Below are positions 57,388-64,000 of a stretch of 64,000 nucleotides of DNA, piece after piece. The notes below the pieces were generated by a model. That model was not told the origin of the DNA and made no database searches. It worked only from the letters and a program-made list of their open reading frames with translations. This DNA is from Superficieibacter electus (GTDB lineage Bacteria > Pseudomonadota > Gammaproteobacteria > Enterobacterales > Enterobacteriaceae): assembly GCF_002915575.1 (NCBI RefSeq), contig NZ_PQGD01000001.1:186001-250000 (forward strand), in the 5' to 3' direction. The position numbers were made by a program, and so were the translations under genes. The first letter of the stretch is position 1; each line of letters opens with the position of its first letter.

Positions 57388-58130
57388 CAGTCAGGTATCC
57401 GGTGTGTCAGAACAGAGACAATTTGCTCATTAAGCGTTTTGTATTCTCCAGGCGTGGCCCATGAGGAGAATCCTACCCAGATAATGCTGCCCGGTTCCGG
57501 TTCAACGTGACGATGATTCCAGTAAGCCACCGGCGCTTGCTGAACGCTGCCGTCCGGATGGATCACAATCGCAATGTTGCGTTCCGCACCGGTCAGTCGC
57601 TCGCGCCCCGCCAGATAATCACGTACGCTACGTCCCGCCTGCCAGCTGATTTTTCCCGTCCCCTCAATCGCGCCTAAAAGCGTCACCGTTGTGGGACGCG
57701 CAGGAAGCCACAGCGAATAGCGGCCTTCGAGACGAGGATTGTTTTCATCGCGGGTACGGACCAGGTCGGGATCGAGAGGAACAAATTGCCGCCCAGTGAC
57801 CTTAATTGCCTGAAGCTGTTGAATGACAGTGCGAATACTGGCCGCCTGATCCACGCTTTCGCTCGCCGCCCAGGCATTGAGTTGCTGTAATGTTTTCTGA
57901 TACTGCTGTTGAATAACGGCGGTAGCCTGCGGTTCTGCAATGACCGCCCCCTGCCACCAGATCCCGGCAGGCAGGTTAGATACAGTCACCACCTGTGCCA
58001 GATTTTGTGCATGTTCAATTTTTAGCGTCTTGCCAGAGGTAAGCGCGTGTACCGTAACCTGGCTATCCGCCCAGACAGGGCAACTAAGAGCCAGGAGCCC
58101 AGCGCTGGTGAGTAATGTTTTTATTTTCAT
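57387..58130 (-). CDS. gfcC: GfcC, periplasmic capsule protein
   Basis: A 247-residue YjbG/GfcC-family periplasmic protein, signal peptide residues 1-21 (...PVWA-DS). It has two ubiquitin-like beta-grasp domains in the known E. coli structure. Here the sequence has [24 protein letters not shown] and the conserved end [21 protein letters not shown]. Overlaps gfcB by 4 bp. Confidence 0.92.
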   Translation of the reverse strand: MKIKTLLTSAGLLALSCPVWADSQVTVHALTSGKTLKIEHAQNLAQVVTVSNLPAGIWWQGAVIAEPQATAVIQQQYQKTLQQLNAWAASESVDQAASIRTVIQQLQAIKVTGRQFVPLDPDLVRTRDENNPRLEGRYSLWLPARPTTVTLLGAIEGTGKISWQAGRSVRDYLAGRERLTGAERNIAIVIHPDGSVQQAPVAYWNHRHVEPEPGSIIWVGFSSWATPGEYKTLNEQIVSVLTHRIPD

Positions 58131-58774
58131 AGCGTCGCGGGTTTCAGGATGGTGAAGTCAATGGGGAGAACCCCCGCCCCTAACATCTGGCGGCCCTGAC
58201 GGACCTGCCCACTAACCGCATCCACCCAGAACGTGTTTTGCCAGTCGCGCGAAGGTGAATCCGTGTGAGCATTTTCATGCCAAACCAGACAGCGAACCCG
58301 TTTACCGGCAATGGTAAGGACGTCTTCACCACCTGCGCTAAAGCGAGAGACCACCGTAGCAGAGCGGAAACGTTCGTCTTCTGTCCAGCCAATTGTTCTG
58401 GTCCAGGTAGTGCCGTCTCTAAGCTGTCGGGCGTTCAGGAGAGGGTCTTGCGGCAGGTTACTAACCTCAAGAAGGTTGTCAGGCAGGTTGACGGTTTTCA
58501 CTAACCGGCCACTTTGGGTAACCAGCATCGCCTTATCCTGCGTCAGCCATTTGCGCTGACCATTTTCAAGATAACCCAGTACCACAAAAATGCGCTGGCC
58601 GTCGTTAATGCGCAGGTACATTGTGTTGTAGGGTAGCGCTTCAATTTGCTGGTTAGAAACCGTCACATCCTTCGCGCCGTAGAAGGTCGAATCCAGGGTA
58701 TCAACAATGCTTTGCTGGCTATGGGTACAGCCCTGCATGAGCAGGCAGGCCAGAAGGAAGAGGAGTATGCGCAC
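58127..58774 (-). CDS. gfcB: GfcB, lipoprotein of group 4 capsule operon
   Basis: A 215-residue lipoprotein of the YjbF/GfcB family: short signal ending in LLMQGC (lipobox), then the beta-rich domain with QIEALPYNTMYLRINDGQRIFVVLGY. I choose a GTG start at 58774 (AGGGA about 8 nt upstream), which gives a normal lipoprotein signal and fits the E. coli length (218). An ATG at 58837 would prefix an unrelated 21 residues. Confidence 0.9.
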   Translation of the reverse strand: MRILLFLLACLLMQGCTHSQQSIVDTLDSTFYGAKDVTVSNQQIEALPYNTMYLRINDGQRIFVVLGYLENGQRKWLTQDKAMLVTQSGRLVKTVNLPDNLLEVSNLPQDPLLNARQLRDGTTWTRTIGWTEDERFRSATVVSRFSAGGEDVLTIAGKRVRCLVWHENAHTDSPSRDWQNTFWVDAVSGQVRQGRQMLGAGVLPIDFTILKPATL

Positions 58775-58930
58775 CAGAGGTTCCCTTTCACAATGTGTTA
58801 ATACAAAAAATAACCACAAGAGGGCGGTTATTTGCACGCACTTATTCGCCAGAGAACCGCAAAAGCAGGTTTCAGGCGTTATACATGATTAGCAATAAAA
58901 ATAGTTTTACTTGGGTATTATTCACTTTTT

Positions 58931-58967
58931 TAAGATACCCGGCAAATTAAATCTGCCGGGTATCTTA
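58931..58967. other. Hairpin between gfcA and gfcB
   Basis: Perfect 14-bp stem (TAAGATACCCGGCA / TGCCGGGTATCTTA) around a 9-nt loop. On the - strand an A run, not a T run, follows, so it is unlikely to be a classic terminator. It may protect or process the gfcA message. Confidence 0.7.
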
Positions 58968-59021
58968 TATACCATCCCACACTGTTAATTAACTGTACAG
59001 AAGTTCAGTTAATTCTCAAGC

Positions 59022-59270
59022 TTAACGCGTAGTGGTGGTGGTAGTCAGGTTAACACCAGAACCGGAGCTGTCGTCGTCGCTTGCTGCTACGGCAACTAAG
59101 GCTACCAGGCCCGCTACTGCAGTTGCAGTCACGATAGTGGTGGTGCCGATTGCGCCTGCTGCTGCGCCGCCGGAGGTGGTTTCTGTCCCGGTGGCCGGAG
59201 CGGCAAACGTAGCCGGGCTAACCCCAGCCAGCGCCAACGCTGCGAGAACCGCACACATTGTCTTTTTCAT
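59022..59270 (-). CDS. gfcA: GfcA, small threonine-rich secreted protein
   Basis: An 82-residue protein with signal peptide (residues 1-23, ...ATFA), an Ala/Gly/Thr-rich hydrophobic segment (about 35-65) and a threonine tail (LTTTTTTR). It fits E. coli GfcA (101 residues) in composition, length range and place as the first gene of gfcABCDE. Its function in capsule formation is unclear. Confidence 0.88.
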   Translation of the reverse strand: MKKTMCAVLAALALAGVSPATFAAPATGTETTSGGAAAGAIGTTTIVTATAVAGLVALVAVAASDDDSSGSGVNLTTTTTTR

Positions 59271-59367
59271 TCACGTTCCTCTTCATTCAACGAATGTAAA
59301 ATTGATAGCCTGAAAACCAGGCAATATTAGCATACCATAACCTTCAGCATTTGGGCTGAATAGCAGG

Positions 59368-59406
59368 CAGGCTACCGCCGTGGCTTTAAGCTACCACCCT
59401 GCACTA
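59368..59406 (-). promoter_or_regulatory. JUMPstart sequence with ops element (RfaH recruitment)
   Basis: On the - strand, AGTGC at 59401-59405, then GTGGTAGCTTAAAGCCA and GGCGGTAGCCTG (59368-59379). The last matches the ops consensus GGCGGTAGCGTG at 11 of 12 positions. It lies about 100 bp upstream of gfcA. Such sites pause RNA polymerase and recruit the antiterminator RfaH in polysaccharide operons. Confidence 0.85.
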
Positions 59407-60104
59407 ACTTCCTTTCTGCCAGGATCGGAAATTAGAAACCCGGCAATTCACTACTTAATACCTAACTAGACATTCGTGAATGCCATAAGCCATTGAATTA
59501 AAATCACTTACCTTAAAACCACACTCAGTTAAAGCTTAATTCAATTGATTAGGCTCATCCTTAATACGCAGGCGACAACCAAGACAGATCGCGAGCGTCT
59601 TTATTAATAGATAACTGAGTTTTTATTCAATGAATTGGTAGGATAAGTCTTAGTGACATGAAAAACAACAACCAGAAACGATGTTTCGACAAATCTAACA
59701 AATTAGGGTGTTGTGATACACATCAATGACGTTAATATTCCGTTCAAATCTAAAGCAATTCCTTGTAAAACCTACTAAATCTGGCAGGTCAGCAAATATG
59801 TAAACCTGTTTCAAGGCGTTCACTGCAACTGACAAGCAAAATGGCTGGGCTAAAATCCGCGTAGAACAAATATATTTTTTTGCAAGCTTATAGATATTAT
59901 TTCGTTAATGCGCAAATTATGGCAAATAGCGAAACGGATCTTAATAAAATTGTAGTATTGGTTAAATCGGCCATTCAGACCAGGCTGAAAAGCTCACAGG
60001 ATGCAGAGTAACTGGGCACGTTCAGTGCACCTCTGATATCTTAGATAAGGTATAACAAGCGCGTGCGCACCGGGTCAGGCCCGGGATGATGATATGGAGA
60101 ACGA
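59407..60104. other. AT-rich intergenic region between gfcA and rcnB
   Basis: About 700 bp without a supported gene between the JUMPstart element and rcnB. It is markedly AT-rich and should hold the gfc promoter (on the - strand, e.g. a TTCTAAT-type -10 near 59430) and the rcnB promoter. A TATCTTAGATA palindrome at 60037-60047 precedes TATAAC at 60051-60056. I see no tRNA or insertion sequence. Confidence 0.55.
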
Positions 60105-60437
60105 ATGAAAAGAGTTAAGCTACTGTTATTGGGTGTTGCACTTGGCGTGGCAACCTGTGCCAGCGCTGCCCCGCAAACGGCAGTCAAGGCTCAGGGTACA
60201 CAATCCTATGAGCTGAAAGAATTTTTTGCTGATTTCACCCATTTTACGATCGGAGACACGGTGCCTGAAATGTATCGCACCGAAGAATACAATATTAAGC
60301 AGTGGAAGCAACGCAACCTGCCCGCGCCGGATGCAGGTAGCCACTGGACCTACATGGGCGGGAACTACGTGTTGATTACCGATGCGGAAGGCAAGATTCT
60401 GAAAGTGTATGACGGGGAAATTTTCTATCACCGTTAA
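60105..60437 (+). CDS. rcnB: RcnB, periplasmic nickel/cobalt homeostasis protein
   Basis: A 110-residue periplasmic protein with signal peptide (...CASAAP, about residues 1-21) and the RcnB core GDTVPEMYRTEEYNIKQWKQRNLPAPDAGSHWTYMGG...GEIFYHR, nearly identical to E. coli RcnB (YohN). In E. coli it is required for normal RcnA-mediated Ni/Co efflux. GGAGAA upstream supports the start. rcnR and rcnA are not in the window. Confidence 0.95.
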   Translation: MKRVKLLLLGVALGVATCASAAPQTAVKAQGTQSYELKEFFADFTHFTIGDTVPEMYRTEEYNIKQWKQRNLPAPDAGSHWTYMGGNYVLITDAEGKILKVYDGEIFYHR

Positions 60438-60471
60438 GTAGTTCGGCTGCCTGCCAGGGCAGCCGCAAGCC

Positions 60472-61581
60472 TTATACCGCGCGGAAGGCGATTTCGCTGG
60501 GGATCACTTCCCCCTGCCAGTACAACTGGGCTGCCACGCGCCCTGCCAGATTACGGTAGATAGCGGTAAATTCACTTTCAGGTCGATGAATCACCGTTGG
60601 CGTACCGCGATCGAGATCTTCACGCAGGCTAATGTGCAGCGGCATCTGTCCCAGTAGCTGGGTATGGTACTGCTCCGCCAGTTTCTCTGCCCCACCGGTA
60701 CCGAAAATCGGTTCATGATGACCACAGTTGCTGCACACGTGCATACTCATGTTTTCAACAATACCCAGCACCGGCACCTCAACTTTCTCAAACATCACGA
60801 TGCCCTTTTTGGCATCAATCAGTGCGATGTCCTGCGGCGTGGTCACCACCAGCGCGCCCGTTACCGGAATGTTTTGCGCCAGCGTCAGCTGAATGTCGCC
60901 GGTACCCGGCGGCATGTCCAGCACCAGATAATCCAGATCCGGCCACAGGGTCTCCTGTAGCATTTGCATCAGTGCTTTACTGGCCATCGGGCCGCGCCAG
61001 ACCATCGCGTTATCATCGGTTACCAGATAACCAATGGAATTGGTAGCCAGCCCGTGTGCGACAATAGGCGTCATATGGGTGCCGTCCGGCGAGGTAGGAC
61101 GCTGATGTTCTGTGCCCAGCATAGTGGGGATAGAAGGACCATAAATATCGGCGTCCAGCAGGCCCACCTTAGCCCCTTCGGCCGCCAGTGCCAGTGCCAG
61201 GTTCACCGCCGTCGAGGATTTCCCGACCCCGCCCTTACCAGAACTCACCGCGATGATATTTTTCACGCCGTTAACGCCGGGCTGATTTTTAACGCGCTTT
61301 AGCGTGGCGATAGAATGAGAAAGCTTCCAGTCAATGGCTTTCGCCCCGGTGATGCGCAGCAGTTCTGCACTGGTTTGCTCTTTGAGATCCTCGAACGCGC
61401 TGGTCCAGACAAATGGCATTAACAGTTCAATATGAATAGTGTCATCCAGCCAGGCAACGTGATGCAGCGCTTTCAGCGTCGTCAGATTGTGTTTCAGTGT
61501 GGGATGCTGAAAGTTTGCCAGCGTCCCGGCGACCATCGCTCGTAAACGTTCCGGGGATTTGGCCTGGGATTGTGCGTTCAT
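60472..61581 (-). CDS. mrp: Mrp (ApbC), iron-sulfur cluster carrier ATPase
   Basis: A 369-residue P-loop NTPase that carries Fe-S clusters. DUF59-like N-terminal domain, Walker [13 protein letters not shown] near residue 115, D-rich segment [15 protein letters not shown], and the cluster-binding C-x2-C in CSNCGHHEP. Divergent from metG as in E. coli; same length. Confidence 0.96.
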   Translation of the reverse strand: MNAQSQAKSPERLRAMVAGTLANFQHPTLKHNLTTLKALHHVAWLDDTIHIELLMPFVWTSAFEDLKEQTSAELLRITGAKAIDWKLSHSIATLKRVKNQPGVNGVKNIIAVSSGKGGVGKSSTAVNLALALAAEGAKVGLLDADIYGPSIPTMLGTEHQRPTSPDGTHMTPIVAHGLATNSIGYLVTDDNAMVWRGPMASKALMQMLQETLWPDLDYLVLDMPPGTGDIQLTLAQNIPVTGALVVTTPQDIALIDAKKGIVMFEKVEVPVLGIVENMSMHVCSNCGHHEPIFGTGGAEKLAEQYHTQLLGQMPLHISLREDLDRGTPTVIHRPESEFTAIYRNLAGRVAAQLYWQGEVIPSEIAFRAV

Positions 61582-61746
61582 CCCGACTCCTCTGTTGTTG
61601 TTCTGAAAAAAGATATTGTAACGACCAAGTTTACCTCAGAGACGACAATTATTCATTTATGGATAAATGCCCTTATCACTTGGCGTGATAAATACCATTT
61701 TGGTACTATCAAACCCCTTTTCATTACAAAAGAAGTAATACCCACT

Positions 61747-63780
61747 ATGACTCAAGTCGCGAAGAAAATTCTGGTAACGTGCGCACTGCCGTACGCCAAC
61801 GGCTCCATCCACCTCGGCCACATGCTGGAGCATATCCAGGCTGATGTCTGGGTCCGTTACCAGCGAATGCGCGGCCACGAGGTAAACTTCATCTGTGCGG
61901 ACGATGCGCACGGTACGCCGATCATGCTGAAAGCGCAGCAGTTAGGTATTACCCCTGAGCAGATGATTACCGAAATGAGTCAGGAGCATCAGACTGATTT
62001 TGCCGGCTTCGACATCAGCTACGATAACTATCATTCGACGCACAGCAACGAGAACCGTGAGCTGTCGGAGCTTATCTACACGCGCCTGAAAGAAAACGGC
62101 TTTATTAAAAACCGCACTATTTCTCAGCTTTACGATCCAGAAAAAGGCATGTTCCTGCCGGACCGGTTTGTCAAAGGCACCTGCCCGAAATGTAAATCTG
62201 CCGATCAGTATGGCGATAACTGCGAAGTCTGCGGCGCGACCTACAGTCCCACCGAGCTTATTGAGCCGAAATCCGTGGTGTCTGGCGCGACGCCGGTGAT
62301 GCGTGAGTCCGAACACTTCTTCTTTGACCTGCCGTCCTTTAGCGAAATGTTGCAGGCATGGACCCGCAGCGGTGCATTGCAGGAACAGGTAGCAAACAAA
62401 ATGCAGGAATGGTTTGAATCCGGCCTGCAACAGTGGGATATCTCCCGCGACGCGCCCTACTTCGGTTTTGAAATACCCAACGCACCGGGCAAATACTTTT
62501 ACGTCTGGCTCGACGCGCCAATCGGCTATATGGGTTCGTTTAAGAATCTGTGCGACAAGCGCGGCGACACCACCAGCTTTGACGACTACTGGAAAAAAGA
62601 CTCTGACGCCGAGCTTTATCACTTCATCGGTAAAGATATCGTCTACTTCCACAGCCTGTTCTGGCCGGCAATGCTGGAAGGCAGCAACTTCCGCAAGCCG
62701 ACCAACCTGTTCGTGCACGGCTACGTGACGGTAAACGGCGCGAAGATGTCCAAATCGCGCGGCACCTTTATTAAGGCCAGCACCTGGCTGAACCATTTTG
62801 ATGCGGATAGCCTGCGCTATTACTACACCGCGAAGCTCTCTTCCCGCATTGACGATATCGACCTGAACCTGGAAGATTTCGTTCAGCGCGTGAACGCGGA
62901 CATCGTGAATAAAGTGGTGAACCTGGCATCGCGTAACGCCGGTTTTATCGCGAAACGTTTTGACGGCGTGCTGGCATCCGAGCTTGCCGATCCGGCACTC
63001 TACAAGACCTTCACTGATGCCGCAGTGGTCATTGGTGACGCCTGGGAAAGCCGCGAATTTGGCAAGGCTATTCGCGAGATTATGGCGCTGGCGGATGTTG
63101 CCAACCGCTATGTCGATGAGAAAGCGCCATGGGTGGTGGCGAAGCAGGAAGGTCAGGACGCTGAATTGCAGGCAATCTGCTCGATGGGTATTAACTTGTT
63201 CCGCGTACTGATGACGTATCTTAAGCCGGTTATCCCGACGCTGGGTGAACGTGCTGAAGCCTTCCTGAACACCACGCTGGAATGGGATAGTATTCAACAA
63301 CCCCTGCTGGGGCATAAAGTGAATACCTTTAAAGCGCTCTACAACCGCATCGACATGAAACAGGTAGAAGCACTGGTGGAAGCATCAAAAGAAGAAGTCA
63401 AAGCGATGGCAGCGCCGGTGACTGGCCCGCTGGCGGACGATCCGATTCAGGAAACCATTACCTTTGACGATTTCGCAAAAATCGATCTGCGCGTGGCGCT
63501 GATTGAAAATGCGGAGTTTGTTGAAGGCTCTGACAAACTGTTGCGCCTGACGCTGGATCTCGGCGGCGAGAAACGTAACGTGTTCTCCGGCATTCGCTCT
63601 GCGTATCCGGACCCACAGGTGCTGATCGGTCGCCTGACGGTGATGGTCGCCAACCTCGCGCCCCGTAAAATGCGCTTTGGTATTTCTGAAGGCATGGTCA
63701 TGGCCGCTGGTCCTGGCGGGAAAGATATCTTCCTGTTAAGCCCGGACGACGGAGCAAAACCCGGTCAACAGGTAAAATAA
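61747..63780 (+). CDS. metG: MetG, methionyl-tRNA synthetase
   Basis: A 677-residue class I synthetase, equal to E. coli. The HIGH motif is HLGH in [15 protein letters not shown]. Zinc-binding cysteines are in [18 protein letters not shown], the KMSKS loop in [10 protein letters not shown], and a C-terminal tRNA-binding/dimerisation domain (about 575-677). The ATG at 61747 ([20 protein letters not shown]) is the E. coli start; an upstream in-frame ATG is not supported. Confidence 0.98.
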   Translation: MTQVAKKILVTCALPYANGSIHLGHMLEHIQADVWVRYQRMRGHEVNFICADDAHGTPIMLKAQQLGITPEQMITEMSQEHQTDFAGFDISYDNYHSTHSNENRELSELIYTRLKENGFIKNRTISQLYDPEKGMFLPDRFVKGTCPKCKSADQYGDNCEVCGATYSPTELIEPKSVVSGATPVMRESEHFFFDLPSFSEMLQAWTRSGALQEQVANKMQEWFESGLQQWDISRDAPYFGFEIPNAPGKYFYVWLDAPIGYMGSFKNLCDKRGDTTSFDDYWKKDSDAELYHFIGKDIVYFHSLFWPAMLEGSNFRKPTNLFVHGYVTVNGAKMSKSRGTFIKASTWLNHFDADSLRYYYTAKLSSRIDDIDLNLEDFVQRVNADIVNKVVNLASRNAGFIAKRFDGVLASELADPALYKTFTDAAVVIGDAWESREFGKAIREIMALADVANRYVDEKAPWVVAKQEGQDAELQAICSMGINLFRVLMTYLKPVIPTLGERAEAFLNTTLEWDSIQQPLLGHKVNTFKALYNRIDMKQVEALVEASKEEVKAMAAPVTGPLADDPIQETITFDDFAKIDLRVALIENAEFVEGSDKLLRLTLDLGGEKRNVFSGIRSAYPDPQVLIGRLTVMVANLAPRKMRFGISEGMVMAAGPGGKDIFLLSPDDGAKPGQQVK

Positions 63781-63791
63781 TCTCTCCTTCA

Positions 63792-63815
63792 AGCGCCGCC
63801 TTCGCGGCGCTTTTT
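63792..63815 (+). terminator. metG Rho-independent terminator
   Basis: 8-bp stem AGCGCCGC / GCGGCGCT with a CTTC tetraloop and five T, 12 bp after the metG stop. Confidence 0.92.
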
Positions 63816-63971
63816 GCTTACGGCGTGCGCTTTTATTGCGACAAATTCCGCATCCGGACTGCGCAATATTTTAAAAAAGCTCTATTCTTTTACTGCACAG
63901 GTGCGCGTTACGCTGTGTAATGCCACTTAACATGCCTAAATTTTAATCATTTTTATAAAATGGAGTTTTAC

Positions 63972-64000
63972 ATGAAAGCGTTAAATAAGTTGTTGTCAGT
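63972..64000 (+). CDS. Start of a gene cut by the window edge
   Basis: ATG at 63972 with TGGAG 7 nt upstream opens MKALNKLLSV, which looks like the basic, hydrophobic start of a signal peptide. Only about ten codons are visible, so the product cannot be named. An AT-rich 150 bp follows the metG terminator and probably holds its promoter. Confidence 0.45.

Noticed and set aside
61942-63315. 457-residue open frame antisense to metG
   Set aside because: It lies wholly inside metG, has no ribosome site or family motifs, and is Cys/His/Gln-rich as expected from the complement of a codon-biased gene.

Overview
This window is chromosomal DNA from an enterobacterium of the Escherichia/Salmonella/Citrobacter group; Citrobacter is my best guess, by inference. 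The backbone follows the E. coli K-12 order from mdtD to metG: mdtD-baeS-baeR, yegQ, the sRNA CyaR, yegS, fbaB, yegTUVW, thiD-thiM, the yeh fimbrial genes, rcnB, mrp and metG. Products are near full-length matches to their E. coli counterparts. I see no tRNA, rRNA, insertion sequence, phage gene or CRISPR array.

Accessory blocks sit in the joints of this backbone. (1) 3.2-8.0 kb: a TPR-like secreted protein and a two-gene DUF3999/DUF2339 membrane operon between baeR and yegQ. (2) 11.1-20.8 kb: a pentitol island with a D-arabinitol operon (dalD-dalK-dalT plus a HAD phosphatase), regulator dalR, LacI-type rbtR and the ribitol genes rbtD-rbtK. It lies between yegS and fbaB, where K-12 carries the galactitol (gat) genes, and REP arrays mark both edges. 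D-arabinitol goes to D-xylulose and xylulose-5-P; ribitol goes to D-ribulose and ribulose-5-P. (3) fbaB carries an in-frame TGA at codon 64 and is scored as a probable pseudogene. (4) 26.4-36.4 kb: a hexapeptide acetyltransferase, an unknown small protein, an MscS-family channel, and a LysR/adenine deaminase/purine permease module.

(5) 36.5-41.8 kb: the yehABCD chaperone-usher fimbrial operon with yehE. (6) 42.0-48.1 kb: a PTS cluster with one split EIIB/EIIC pair, one fused EIICB, a YhhX-like oxidoreductase, a TIM-barrel-like protein and a divergent GntR regulator. No EIIA is present, and a perfect 33-bp palindrome lies in the divergent promoter region. (7) 48.1-50.2 kb: a LysR/alcohol dehydrogenase pair. 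(8) 50.2-59.3 kb: a group 4 capsule export operon (gfcABCDE-etp-etk) followed by a second WecA-like sugar-phosphate transferase, with a JUMPstart/ops element upstream of gfcA that predicts RfaH control. In K-12 this operon is elsewhere in the genome.

The most notable observations are the fbaB nonsense codon, the pentitol island at the galactitol site, the uncharacterised PTS cluster with its palindrome, the relocated capsule locus with its own WecA-like enzyme, and several orphan hairpins or terminators that may mark small RNAs or processing sites. I did not find a clearly new defence system or mobile element.
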